Shown: positions 39,672-49,032, numbered from the stretch's first letter. The stretch is DNA of 64,000 nt from JAGIBJ01 sp032119595 (GCA_032119595.1 JAUMBQ010000006.1:1550001-1614000); one strand, 5' to 3'. The notes: generated by a model from the sequence alone, not told the origin. Translations and numbers: made by a program.

Positions 39672-40892
39672 ATGCCCAATCAACCCACCCGCGTCATCGT
39701 GATCGGATCGAGCTTCGCCGGACTGACCGCGGCGCTCGAGCTGCGCAAGAAGCTCGACAACGACGTCGAGATCGCGGTTCTGGATCCCCACGCGCGATTT
39801 ACGTTCATCCCGTCTCTGATCTGGGTGCCGTTCGGCGGCCGCCAGCCCGAAGACGTCACCTTTGACCTCGACACCGTCTATCGCCGCAAGGGCATCCGGT
39901 TCATCAATGAGGCCGCCGGCAACATCGACACGGACGCCCGCACCGTCACCACGATGTCCGGCGTGGAACTCGGCTACGACCGCCTCGTCGTTGCGACCGG
40001 CCCGCGCCTGGCGTTCGAGAAGGTCCCCGGTCTTGGGCCTGAGGGCGGCTTCACCCAGTCGGTCTGCAACCTTGACCATGCGCTTGCCGCCCGCGACGCG
40101 TGGGATGAGTTCCTCAAGAACCCGGGCCCGGTCGTCGTCGGAACCGCGCAGGGAGGCTCCTGCTTCGGCGCGTCGTATGAGTTCGCACTCAACTTGCGCC
40201 ACCAGATCGGCAAGGCCGGACTCGAGAAGGTCGCGCCGGTGACCTTCATCACCGCTGAGCCGTTCCTGGGCCACTTTGGCCTCGGTGGCGTCGGCGACTC
40301 GTCCAAGCGCGTCGAGAAGTTCTTCGACCGCCTCGGCATCGAAGGCATCGCGAACAACGTCATCAAGGAGGCGCGCGACGGCGAGATCGAGCTCGAAGGT
40401 GGCCGCGTGCTGCCGGCGGCCTACTCGATGATCGTGCCGCCGTTCACCGGCGTCGACGTCGTCACGCAGACCGAGGGCCTCGGCAACGCCATGGGCTTCG
40501 TTCCGGTGGACGATGAGTTCCGCCATCAGGAGCTGGAAGACGTCTACAGCGCCGGCGTCGCCATCGCGATCGCGCCTCCCGGGAAGACCGCGGTCCCCGC
40601 GGGCGTGCCGAAGACCGGCCAGATGAGCGACGCGATGGCCAAGGTCGTCGCGCACAACATCGCCGCCGACCTGGGCGTCGGGGAGCACAAGAAGCTGCCG
40701 CTCAAGGAGCTGTCGGCGATCTGCATGCTCGACGCCGGCAACAACGGCGTGATCTTCAAGGCCACGAACGTGCTCGGCGCCGAGGAAGACAAGCGTTCGC
40801 ACGTGACCGTCGGGCCGCACGCGCACGTCGCCAAGCTCGCGTTTGAGCGCTTCTACCTGGGAACGCGCCGCCGCGGGATCAACGCCCTGTGA
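39672..40892 (+). CDS. Sulfide:quinone oxidoreductase (SQR) family protein
   Basis: A 406-aa flavoprotein of the two-dinucleotide-binding-domain family that oxidises sulfide and passes electrons to quinone, making polysulfide or persulfide. The FAD motif is VIVIGSSFAGLTAALELRKK at residues 8-27. Three cysteines, Cys132 (SVCNL), Cys164 (GGSCFGASYE) and Cys351 (SAICMLD), are spaced like the three essential Cys of known SQRs. The C-terminal amphipathic end (FERFYLGTRRRG) is suited to membrane attachment. Ribosome site AAGGAG before ATG 39672. It is divergent from the ArsR gene, and VKOR follows with overlap. Confidence 0.9.
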   Translation: MPNQPTRVIVIGSSFAGLTAALELRKKLDNDVEIAVLDPHARFTFIPSLIWVPFGGRQPEDVTFDLDTVYRRKGIRFINEAAGNIDTDARTVTTMSGVELGYDRLVVATGPRLAFEKVPGLGPEGGFTQSVCNLDHALAARDAWDEFLKNPGPVVVGTAQGGSCFGASYEFALNLRHQIGKAGLEKVAPVTFITAEPFLGHFGLGGVGDSSKRVEKFFDRLGIEGIANNVIKEARDGEIELEGGRVLPAAYSMIVPPFTGVDVVTQTEGLGNAMGFVPVDDEFRHQELEDVYSAGVAIAIAPPGKTAVPAGVPKTGQMSDAMAKVVAHNIAADLGVGEHKKLPLKELSAICMLDAGNNGVIFKATNVLGAEEDKRSHVTVGPHAHVAKLAFERFYLGTRRRGINAL

Positions 40893-41356
40893 GCGCTGCA
40901 TCGGGTCTCGCCGATTCGACCGATTCGCCTGCATCCGCGGGCGGGTCGGTCGACCGTGGCGACCGTCGCCTGCTGATCGCGATCCGCGTGATCGCCCTGA
41001 TCGGCCTCTCTGCGGCCAGCTATCTCACCTACATCAAGCTCCTGGATATCGAGCCGATCTGCGCGACCGGCGGCTGCGATGTCGTGCTCGGCGGCCGCTG
41101 GGCGGAGGTGTTCGGGGTGCCGGTCGTGCTGATCGGGGTGATCACCTACCTGCTCTTGATCGGGTCCACGTTCGTCAAGGGAGAGCGGGGCCGGTTCGCG
41201 GGGACGCTCTTTGCATTCATCGGGGCCACGTTCAGCGTCTTCCTGCAGTACCAGTCGATCGTGGTCGTCGAGCATTTCTGCCCGTGGTGTTTCACCAGCG
41301 CCTGCTGCATGATCACCCTGGCCGGCCTCACCGCCTGGCGGTTCGTGCGGAGCTGA
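40889..41356 (+). CDS. Vitamin K epoxide reductase (VKOR) family protein
   Basis: A 155-aa membrane protein with four hydrophobic helices that uses quinone to re-oxidise thiols for disulfide formation. The loop cysteines Cys58 and Cys63 (PICATGGCDVVLGG) and the active-site pair Cys131-x-x-Cys134 (HFCPWCFTSACC) are all present. No DsbA-like partner is fused or adjacent. Its start overlaps the SQR stop, so disulfide formation and sulfide oxidation are co-expressed; both deliver electrons to quinone. Confidence 0.93.
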   Translation: MSAASGLADSTDSPASAGGSVDRGDRRLLIAIRVIALIGLSAASYLTYIKLLDIEPICATGGCDVVLGGRWAEVFGVPVVLIGVITYLLLIGSTFVKGERGRFAGTLFAFIGATFSVFLQYQSIVVVEHFCPWCFTSACCMITLAGLTAWRFVRS

Positions 41357-41381
41357 CGGACTGTCCCTCGAGTCGTCCGGG

Positions 41382-44300
41382 CTATTTGAGCGTGATCCGC
41401 GCCGTCTTTCGTGCGGTCACGCTGCCGCCCTTGGCGCCGCCGACCACCAGCCGGGCCTCGGCGGTGACGGTGTAGCGGCCCTTCTTGATCTTGGTGGGCA
41501 GGGTCCACGGCATCGTCTTGGCGGCGTTGACGGCGGCGGGGTCGGACACGGTCTTGGTGGCGACCGTCCTCCCGCCGCGCTTCACCTTCAGCACGAGCCC
41601 GAAGGCCGCGCTCGTCTCCGGCGCGAGCTTGGAGATCGTCGTGCTCACATTCACGGTGCGAGAGCCCTTGCCCTTGGCGAGGGTCAGCTTGGAGAGCTTC
41701 AGTCCGGCCACGGCCTTGGCGCGGTTCTTGAGGGCGCGGCGGACGGTCTTGCCGCTCTTGCTCTTGATCGTGAGCGCGACGATCTTCATGTCGCTCCCCT
41801 TCGGCGCGGCCGTGATCTTGTCGCCGCCGGCGATCTTCACCGGCCCTGAAGAGAACTGCACCGGGCCGCCGTTCTCCCTGATCTTCGTGATCGTGAAGCT
41901 GATCGAGGTCGGGTCACCTTGGTGCTCGTAGCCCAGCGTGCCACCCTTCGTGAGCCCCGCGGTGTCGGTCGCGCCCTGATCGACGCGGGTGGCGATCGTC
42001 GCCGAAACCGGAGTGCTGGCCGTCGCGGCGCGGGCTGCAGCCCCGGTCCGGCTGGAGGTCGCCTTCGCAGGCTTCGCGCCGCCACCGGTGCTGTTCGAAA
42101 GCGACATGTTCAGCGAGCGATCCTGCCCGCTGGTGAACGTCAGCTCATGCTTTGCGCCACTGCCCCCAGCGACATCCTTGACCCCGGCCTTGGTCGCGAC
42201 GTCCGTCACGGCGCCGGCGAAGCCCTGGCCGAGCACCACCGCGTTGTACGTGCCGTCCTTGGCCCCGGTGAAGGTGGCGCCGAGCGGCGTGTCCGGCTTG
42301 TCGCCGACCACGAAGCCCGCGGCGCCCGGAGGGGAGCTTGAGTCGAGGGCCGGCAGGGTCTCGGTGTTCGGTACTGAACCGGTCGCCTGGGCGGCGCCGC
42401 CATCGGAGCCGAAGATCATCGCTGGCACGTCGTCGAGCAGGGTGAGGCCCGGCAGCGTCGGGTCGTCCGGGACCGTGCTCTGGGACGTGATGAACATTGA
42501 GCCGTCGTCGCCGCCGGTCCAGGTCTCGCTGCCGAGGTTGAACGACCACTTGTGGCGGTTCTCGGTGATGTGGATGACGCTCGCCGCGGCGCCGCCTGCG
42601 TCGCCGTTCGGGCCGGTTTCGCGGTTGCTGTCATGCACGTAGAGATCGATGCCGTCGGGCGTGAACTGCTGGTCGTAGATCGCCATCGCATGCCCGGAGC
42701 TGCCGCTGCGGATCGAGACGAGCGGGGTGCGGTTGCTGGAGAGCTCGCTCTGCACCGTCGCGAGCTGCCCGGCCACCGACCGGTCGCGATGGGCCCACTT
42801 CGTGAGGAACTCCTTCGAGGTCTGAGTCGAGTGTTCGCCGTCGAGATAGCTGGTGAGTTCGGCGTTCAGGCCAATGTCGATGGTGCGCGTGGCGCCAGCC
42901 AGGAATCGGGTGCGGCTCACCTTGCCGATGCGGATCCGTTCGACCGCCCGCGAGATGCCGAAGCAGTGCCCGCCGGAGAGCTTCATCGCGATGTTGATGA
43001 CGCCCCAGGCGAGATAGGCCGTCGGGTCGGGAATGCCGGTGTTGATCCGGCACGAGCCCCACGGCCAGCACGGGTTGACCGTGACCCACATGTCGCTGTG
43101 GCCGAACGCGTCGGCAAGTTCGCCGTACGACACCCAGCCGTATCCGAAGTTGTGGAACGGGAACCCGAACACGTTGCGGAACGAGTCCACGGTCAGCGCG
43201 CCGGCGTTCACGCTGGTGAGCCCAAGACCGGGCGCCGGGACGACTTCGACCTGACCGGTCGTCGCGCCGCGTGGCGTCTCGAAGGTGAGCGACTTGCCGT
43301 CGGGCGCGATGGTCGGCGTCGCCGCTGCGGTGATGTGCCGACTGCCGGCGTACACGACGGTGCCGGGGCAGAAGCCGTTGCCTTCCACTGTGACCGTCGT
43401 GCCGGCCTTCACGTACTGCGGAGTCTTGACGTTTGCGGGGCCCACGAGCACCGCGGTCTGCGCGGCGCGAGTGAGCGTGAACGTGAGCTGACGCGTGGGC
43501 GTGCCGGGCGAGGTCGCCGTGAGCTGGAGCGTCGCCGGGAACACTGCGGTCGGGGCCACTGAGAGGCGCAGCGACCCGCCGACGTTCAGGCCACCGCCCG
43601 GCGCGATCGACGTGCCTGGGAGGATCTCGACCCCGATCCCGGGAGGCACCGTGCCGGTCGTCAGGGCGACGTTCTGGTTGAAGGTGATGTCGCGCCCGAG
43701 GACGAACGGAACGTCCGTGGTGGAGCACGTCGCGAGCGGCGCCGTGAGGCTTGGGGTCGTGAGCGTGAACGGCGGCTTCACGGTGACGCCGATCTGCAAG
43801 GTGCGTGGGGCAGGAGCCACGTTGGCGTTGCTTTGGGGATCGGCGGTGACCGTCACCGGGGCCGGGTTGTCGAGGCGGGGTGCGGTGTCGGAAGCGGTGA
43901 GGCGCAGAATGGCGCTGCCCGTCGTGCCCGGTACGGGGTTCGGGAGCACCTGCGCGGTGACGCCGGGCGGCATGCCGGTCGCGGTCATCTGGAGTGGCCC
44001 GTTGGAGCCGTTCACCCGCGTGATGTTGATCGGGACATCAGTGCTCCTGCCGTTCAGCACCGACGTGAGCTGCTGCGCACTGATCGACACGTTCGGCAGC
44101 GAGCCCGCCGGGTAGTCGAAGGTGAGGTCGTCGAAGCCGAGGTCAGCACCGATCGGTGGGTTGCCAGCCGTCGTGGCGACCGCCTCGAGCCTGAACTTCT
44201 GGATATCGCCGGCCACGCTGGACACGCTCACGGGCGTCTTGAAGTTCGTCGCATTGATCGGCACGACCGCGCTGACGGCGACTTCGTCCCCGTTCGCGCT

Positions 44301-44735
44301 CAGTCCCTTCAGTCTCACCCCGACGTCGCTCTGCGGGGTGAACAGGCCGGCGTAGAGCGTGACGCTGCTCGCCGACCGAGTCATCTGGCCTTGCGTGGAG
44401 GCGTTGACGAATTCGCAGCCGCCAGCGTCGCCGGTGTCGGGAAAGCAGACGCTTCCTCCAACATCGGCGACAATCGTGCCGGATTTGGCCTGGCTGCCGA
44501 CCTCGCGCCGGAACGGCCGGAACCCTGGATCGGCAGCGAAGAACTGCACGAAGCTGCTGGCCAGGTAGTGGTCCGTAACGGGTGCCCCAGCGACCGACGG
44601 ACTGTGGAGCGCAGGCCCGGTCTCAAAGTTGACCGAGAGCGTGTCGGCGCTAGCTGGAGCGGCGGCCAAGACGATGAATGCGACGGCCGAGATGGCCGTC
44701 ACGACAGCACGATGGAAACGGCGGTGTGGGCGCAT
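41382..44735 (-). CDS. Large secreted multidomain protein with Cys-His-containing domain
   Basis: A 1117-aa extracellular protein. Signal peptide at residues 1-30 (AVVTAISAVAFIVLAAAPASA); ATG 44735 is preferred over one 11 codons upstream. The N-terminal 400 residues are Ig-like beta domains. An IPT/TIG-like domain follows (TVTVEGNGFCPGTVVYAG, about 450-530). Residues about 540-720 form a distinct domain with SGGHCFGISRAVERI (His590-Cys591), SGSSGHAMAIYDQQ (His682) and LYVHDSNRE (about 700), an order Cys...His...Asp/Asn as in papain-like or C39-like cysteine peptidases. The remainder is Gly/Thr-rich, ending in a C-terminal beta-rich cell-surface-type segment of about 110 residues. The peptidase identity is inference. 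Confidence 0.8.
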   Translation of the reverse strand: MRPHRRFHRAVVTAISAVAFIVLAAAPASADTLSVNFETGPALHSPSVAGAPVTDHYLASSFVQFFAADPGFRPFRREVGSQAKSGTIVADVGGSVCFPDTGDAGGCEFVNASTQGQMTRSASSVTLYAGLFTPQSDVGVRLKGLSANGDEVAVSAVVPINATNFKTPVSVSSVAGDIQKFRLEAVATTAGNPPIGADLGFDDLTFDYPAGSLPNVSISAQQLTSVLNGRSTDVPINITRVNGSNGPLQMTATGMPPGVTAQVLPNPVPGTTGSAILRLTASDTAPRLDNPAPVTVTADPQSNANVAPAPRTLQIGVTVKPPFTLTTPSLTAPLATCSTTDVPFVLGRDITFNQNVALTTGTVPPGIGVEILPGTSIAPGGGLNVGGSLRLSVAPTAVFPATLQLTATSPGTPTRQLTFTLTRAAQTAVLVGPANVKTPQYVKAGTTVTVEGNGFCPGTVVYAGSRHITAAATPTIAPDGKSLTFETPRGATTGQVEVVPAPGLGLTSVNAGALTVDSFRNVFGFPFHNFGYGWVSYGELADAFGHSDMWVTVNPCWPWGSCRINTGIPDPTAYLAWGVINIAMKLSGGHCFGISRAVERIRIGKVSRTRFLAGATRTIDIGLNAELTSYLDGEHSTQTSKEFLTKWAHRDRSVAGQLATVQSELSSNRTPLVSIRSGSSGHAMAIYDQQFTPDGIDLYVHDSNRETGPNGDAGGAAASVIHITENRHKWSFNLGSETWTGGDDGSMFITSQSTVPDDPTLPGLTLLDDVPAMIFGSDGGAAQATGSVPNTETLPALDSSSPPGAAGFVVGDKPDTPLGATFTGAKDGTYNAVVLGQGFAGAVTDVATKAGVKDVAGGSGAKHELTFTSGQDRSLNMSLSNSTGGGAKPAKATSSRTGAAARAATASTPVSATIATRVDQGATDTAGLTKGGTLGYEHQGDPTSISFTITKIRENGGPVQFSSGPVKIAGGDKITAAPKGSDMKIVALTIKSKSGKTVRRALKNRAKAVAGLKLSKLTLAKGKGSRTVNVSTTISKLAPETSAAFGLVLKVKRGGRTVATKTVSDPAAVNAAKTMPWTLPTKIKKGRYTVTAEARLVVGGAKGGSVTARKTARITLK

Positions 44736-44990
44736 GGTCGTTCGACCGTACGCCGAAGCCTGGCGCATTTCGACCTACCTGCTTCTGGCGTTTCGCCGGG
44801 TCGGTATCCGACCGGGTCAGCGGCCCCTCACGGTGTGGGGCGCCCCGGGCCCCCGTCCTGCTTGACTTGCGGTGCGCGCGCGTTGGCGCGGCTCGTTTGC
44901 AGCCGGCCTGAGTCGCTGTTCGGTACCCCTAAGACACTCGACGACTGGACCTCTTTGCCCCGGGCGTTTCTGCCGATAGGCGAGAAGACG

Positions 44991-46196
44991 ATGCGTTCTC
45001 GTTCGCTACCAGCCTTGCTCATGGCCGTTTCGGTGGTCATGGTGGGTCCCGTGCTCGTGCAACCGGTGTGGGCGCAGGTCGGCGCCGCCGACGCCCAGGC
45101 CGCAACGGCGAAGCCGACGAAGACCCGGCCGACCGCATCCGCAGCGGCCGCCCGCCGCGCGGCGCTCACCAAGGCGCGCAAGGCCCGCCTGCGCTGGAGC
45201 GCTCCGCTGGAGTTCGGCATCTACCCCGGTGGCGGGGCGGGTGCGGTCAACGGCCGCGGCGAACCGCGCCCCGAAGTCGCTGAGCTGCGCCTCTCGGCGC
45301 TGCAGGCGCTGCGCAAGCCAGGGTCGCCGTTCGCGGTCCACCTCTACGACGCCTATACCGGCCCGCGCGATGTCGCGGCGACGCCGGCGTGGCTGCGCGA
45401 CCAGATCACCGATTACACCGCGGCTGGCATTCGGGTGGAGCTCGTACTGCGCTACCGCCCCACGGCCAAGACCGGCGACGTGTCGGGCTTCACCGCGTTC
45501 GTCCGCAGCCGCGTTCGCGAACTCGGGCCGAACGTGAATGTCACGAGTTTGCAGATCACCAACGAGGCCAACGTGACCGTGGCTCCCGACGCCGCCGATG
45601 GCGCATATCCGGGCGCGATGAAAGCGCTGGTGAAGGGCGTCGTTGCCGCCAAGCAGGAGGTGGTTCGGGGTGGCTACGGCCAGCTCGCGATCGGCTTCAA
45701 CTGGGCCGACGAATCCGGCCCGCGCGCCGTGCAGTTCTTCCGCACGCTGCGTCGCTCCGGAGGCCCGTCGTTCCGGCGCTCGGTCGACTGGGTTGGCGTC
45801 GACGCCTACCCGGGCACCTGGGGCCCGAAGCTGGGCAACGGCGACCTCGCCTCCGCCGTCGGTGCGGCGACCCGCTCGACGCTCCGCTCCCTGCGCAAGG
45901 TGCATCTCCCGGCTGCCGGGCTCCCTCGCGCTCCGATCGTGATCGCCGAGAGCGGCTACCCGACCGACGCGGTGGCGCGCACCGAGGCCGAGCAGTCAAA
46001 GGTCCTCACGGCAGCGGTCGAGACCATCGTCGCGACGCGCAAGCAGTACGGCGTCGTCGGCTACCGCTGGTTCGATCTCCGCGACGCAGATTCAGGCGTC
46101 GCCAGCTTCGAGGGCCACTACGGCCTGATGAACGACGATTACTCGCCCAAACCGGCCTTCGACGTCTACCGCGGCCTGGTCTCGCGTCACGGCTGA
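44991..46196 (+). CDS. Secreted glycoside-hydrolase-like protein
   Basis: A 401-aa protein with a signal peptide (residues 1-28: LPALLMAVSVVMVGPVLVQPVWA) and an Ala/Lys-rich spacer, then a TIM-barrel glycosidase-like domain. Two glutamates stand at the ends of predicted strands, as in clan A glycosidases: Glu192 in LQITNEANV (acid/base position) and Glu320 in VIAESGYP (nucleophile position). DWVGVDAYPGTWG and GYRWFDLRD also fit the fold. The exact GH family is not assignable. ATG 44991 has a GGCGAGAAG ribosome site; the frame is open far upstream but that part is antisense to another gene. Its last ten bases overlap the convergent GH26-like gene. Confidence 0.8.
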   Translation: MRSRSLPALLMAVSVVMVGPVLVQPVWAQVGAADAQAATAKPTKTRPTASAAAARRAALTKARKARLRWSAPLEFGIYPGGGAGAVNGRGEPRPEVAELRLSALQALRKPGSPFAVHLYDAYTGPRDVAATPAWLRDQITDYTAAGIRVELVLRYRPTAKTGDVSGFTAFVRSRVRELGPNVNVTSLQITNEANVTVAPDAADGAYPGAMKALVKGVVAAKQEVVRGGYGQLAIGFNWADESGPRAVQFFRTLRRSGGPSFRRSVDWVGVDAYPGTWGPKLGNGDLASAVGAATRSTLRSLRKVHLPAAGLPRAPIVIAESGYPTDAVARTEAEQSKVLTAAVETIVATRKQYGVVGYRWFDLRDADSGVASFEGHYGLMNDDYSPKPAFDVYRGLVSRHG

Positions 46197-47212
46197 GCGG
46201 GCGGCGAGGCGGCCTCGCGAGCGCCGGCGATGAACGCGGCGCGAGCCTCCGGCGAGCTCACGATCCGCCAGTCGGCCTCCTTGACCAGCTCGAACCAGAT
46301 CAGCGACCGGATGTATGGCCGCTGCCGGATCGACGCGAACATCTCGGTGATCCACGTCGCCTTGTCGCCCCCGGTCTCCGCGCTGGCGATCTCGGAGATC
46401 TCGACGGGCTTGGACGGTGCCATCGCGTGCACCGCCGTGAGCGTGGGGCCGTAGGAGGTCTCGAAGGAGCGCCAGCGCTGCCGGAAGAGCGTGGTGCCGC
46501 CGTTGAAACCGGAGACGGCGACGACATCGACGTGGTCCTCGCCTGGGAACAACGCCGAGGTGACGGCGCCCGCGACCGGCGACCACACCCAGACGACGTT
46601 GGTGGCGCCCTCCTCGTCGAAGATCTCCTGGACGTGTCGCCAGACGCGGACGAACTCGCCGGCCTGGTTGCGGTTGGCGCGCTCGGCCCACGGGTACCAG
46701 CGGCCGTTCATCTCATGCCCGAAGCGCAGCCGAAGCGGCTTGCCGTAGGCGGCGATGCCGCGGGCCCACGTCCTGATCAGTGGATCGTGGTCGCCCTCCA
46801 GGAACGTGCGAAGCCGGAAGGCGGGCTGGTTGGCCGAGGGGTTCGAGGCGTCCCAGGGCTCCCAGGAGATTTCGGGGATCGCGTCGCGGGCCGCGACGGC
46901 TTCGGCCTGCCGAGGGTCGAACGCGGTTCCGGCGAAGTCGGCGAACCACATGATCGTGCCGGCGTGGGTGTTCGCCGCGCGCTCGAAGGCGTCGACCTCG
47001 GTCAGGTCGGTGGCGGTCCAGGGCCGGTCGGCGTTGCGCGCGAGGGCCTTGGTGGTCACGCCGATGGTGAGGAACGGCGCGCGCGCCGGCGCCGGGATGC
47101 CGGAGGGGGTCGTCGCATCGGGCTCGAAGGTCTGGCGGAGCTGGGTGCCCATCAGGCCCGCGATGGCGCCGGAGAGGGCCACGGTCAAGAGGAGGCCGCG
47201 ATTGAGCTTCAC
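46187..47212 (-). CDS. GH26-like beta-mannanase-family protein
   Basis: A 341-aa protein with an N-terminal membrane segment or signal (GLLLTVALSGAIAGLMGTQL). It has the GH26 pattern: ISWEPWDAS, then RLRFGHEMNGRWYPW with acid/base Glu167 and the following NG-W-YPW, and KPVEISEIASAE with candidate nucleophile Glu274. TNVVWVWSPV and YIRSLIWFEL fit the other strands. GTG 47212 overlaps the stop of the upstream GT2 gene, so both are co-translated. This suggests it trims or releases the polymer made by the synthase. Confidence 0.85.
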   Translation of the reverse strand: MKLNRGLLLTVALSGAIAGLMGTQLRQTFEPDATTPSGIPAPARAPFLTIGVTTKALARNADRPWTATDLTEVDAFERAANTHAGTIMWFADFAGTAFDPRQAEAVAARDAIPEISWEPWDASNPSANQPAFRLRTFLEGDHDPLIRTWARGIAAYGKPLRLRFGHEMNGRWYPWAERANRNQAGEFVRVWRHVQEIFDEEGATNVVWVWSPVAGAVTSALFPGEDHVDVVAVSGFNGGTTLFRQRWRSFETSYGPTLTAVHAMAPSKPVEISEIASAETGGDKATWITEMFASIRQRPYIRSLIWFELVKEADWRIVSSPEARAAFIAGAREAASPPAQP

Positions 47213-48921
47213 GAGGCCGTGAGCCTTAGCAGCGGGCTGGCGATGCCGATGAGGAAACCGAGTGCTGCGACCGTGGCCAGCACGGCCACGAGGGTGCCAC
47301 CGCGGGCGCGGAGCGCGGTCGCGATCCCGTGCTCGGCCTTGATCTCACTGAACTCCAGGGAGGAGGCGACGATCACCACGAGGAGTGGCGCGATGGAATT
47401 GAAGATCGCCAGCCACAGGTAGCCGGCGGTGTCGGTCACCTCGTCGATGGCGAGGTAGGCGAACATCGTGGCGGCGGCCCCCCAGCTGAGGAGGAAGTAC
47501 GGCGCGTAGAGCCGGCCCCCCGGCACGGTCGTCTCGCCCTTGCCCTTGGGCGTGATCATGTACGGCCGCTGCACGCGGAAGAGCACGTTGACGATCGCCC
47601 AAAGCACGATCGGCCAACGGGCCGCATCAAGGACCAGGGCTCGCCACGAGAGCAGCACACCCTTCGGCCGGAACAGTGATCGCGACCACCACCACATGAG
47701 CATGGTGCAGGCGAGCAGCGAGCCGTAATGCAGGCCGAAGTCAGAGAGCCGCGTCGTGCTGATGCGTTCGCCGGTGATGAGCGCGACGAGCGGAAGGGCC
47801 CAGAGCAGCATGCAGGACACCGACCACAGGGCGTACCAGCTCTGCGCCATGAGGAACTGGAACGCCTGCGCCGGGTGGTAGTGGCGCAGGAGCCTGGGGG
47901 TGTGCAGAAACAGGATCTGGACCATCGAGTAGGCCCACGCGAACTGCTGTCCGAGGTACGTCGAGAAGGTGGTGGGACCGTCGCCGGTGGCGATGACCTG
48001 CGGCATGTACACGCCACGGTACCCGTGCGCCGCGAGGACGACGGTGTCGAGGTGATCCTCCGCGCGCGTGGGCTGGTAGCCGCCGATTTCGCGGATCGCC
48101 GCCATGCGGTAGCCCGTGTGCGAGCCGATGATGAACGGCGTGCTGCTGTGGCCGTAGAACCCCATTTGAAGCGGCCCCTGAAGCACCGTCTCCTGTTCCG
48201 CCTGGCCCCGGGCGGTCCAGTGTTCGAGGTTGCCCGACACACTCGGCGACTGGACCCAGCCGACCGTCGGGTCGTCGAAATACCCGAGGATCTCGTCCAG
48301 GTAGGCCGGCACTGGGCGATGGTCGATGTCGAACTGCGCGAAGACCTCGTAGTCCAGTCCGAGCGCGGCGACATGGTCGATCCAGGCGTTCACGTTGCCG
48401 GCCTTGGTCTTGGCCTTGAACGGCGCGGCGGTCTGGTTCCATCGCTCGACGCCTCGCCGGGTGAAGTAGTGCACGCCGTGGCGGGCGGCGAGCGCCTCGA
48501 TCTCCGGGCTGGCGCCCTCGTCGAGGATCCACGCGTCGCAGGGGTACTGCAGTGCCGAGAAGGCCAGGAGTTGGCGCTCGACGACATCCAGCGACTCGAC
48601 CGACGGCACGCACAGCGTGATCACGGCGACCTTCATGCCAGGCCGCGCCGCATGAGGGCCCGGGATGCGGGCCCGCGCGAGGAAGAACCAATAGAACGAC
48701 GGCAGCACCGTCGTGATGTAGGCCATCGGCAGCGCGTTGACGAAGAACATGGTGCTGGAGCCGCGCTGTTCCGGTGCGATGAACCAGCCCCAGAACCCGA
48801 CGACCACGACGATCCACGTCGCGGTGAGGACCCACATCTCGGCGCGGCGAAGCCCGGTGACCGCCAGCTGAGAGTGATCCAGTCGGGTGGGGGCCCGAGA
48901 GGTAGGGTTCGTGCGATCCAC
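47209..48921 (-). CDS. Processive family 2 glycosyltransferase (cellulose-synthase-like)
   Basis: A 570-aa membrane glycosyltransferase. Two N-terminal helices are followed by a GT2 domain with WILDEGASPEIEAL (first Asp), FAQFDIDHRPVPAYLDEIL (DxD), TRAEDHLDTVVLAAHGYRG (catalytic Asp of the ED motif) and QQFAWAYSMVQILF in the place of the Q(Q/R)xRW motif. Six or so C-terminal helices and YMITPKGKGE follow, as in BcsA-like synthases. There is no PilZ domain, so no direct c-di-GMP control is evident. Polymer unknown; the coupled GH26-like gene hints at a mannan- or glucan-like product. GTG start at 48921. Confidence 0.88.
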   Translation of the reverse strand: MDRTNPTSRAPTRLDHSQLAVTGLRRAEMWVLTATWIVVVVGFWGWFIAPEQRGSSTMFFVNALPMAYITTVLPSFYWFFLARARIPGPHAARPGMKVAVITLCVPSVESLDVVERQLLAFSALQYPCDAWILDEGASPEIEALAARHGVHYFTRRGVERWNQTAAPFKAKTKAGNVNAWIDHVAALGLDYEVFAQFDIDHRPVPAYLDEILGYFDDPTVGWVQSPSVSGNLEHWTARGQAEQETVLQGPLQMGFYGHSSTPFIIGSHTGYRMAAIREIGGYQPTRAEDHLDTVVLAAHGYRGVYMPQVIATGDGPTTFSTYLGQQFAWAYSMVQILFLHTPRLLRHYHPAQAFQFLMAQSWYALWSVSCMLLWALPLVALITGERISTTRLSDFGLHYGSLLACTMLMWWWSRSLFRPKGVLLSWRALVLDAARWPIVLWAIVNVLFRVQRPYMITPKGKGETTVPGGRLYAPYFLLSWGAAATMFAYLAIDEVTDTAGYLWLAIFNSIAPLLVVIVASSLEFSEIKAEHGIATALRARGGTLVAVLATVAALGFLIGIASPLLRLTAS

Positions 48922-49032
48922 GGTTCTTCTCGTGTGATCGGCGGGTACCGGTTGCTTGTTGAACCAGAAGGCGGGCTATGTGTCCAGCCTTACGTTCCCG
49001 CCCGAAGCGCACGCGCCTGCAACCATACGCCG

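Noticed and set aside
1597..44900. Shared 16-base sequence ggcgcggctcgtttgc at 1597-1612 and 44885-44900
   Set aside because: Both lie upstream of genes, but one match of this length is expected by chance in a window of this size and GC content, and the flanks do not align.
43833..44990. Rightward open frame preceding the secreted glycosidase
   Set aside because: It lies antisense to the large secreted protein. A signal peptide starting at ATG 44991 with a ribosome site marks the true start.
47728..49032. Rightward open frame preceding glycerate kinase
   Set aside because: It is antisense to the GT2 gene. Kinase homology starts at about 49033.
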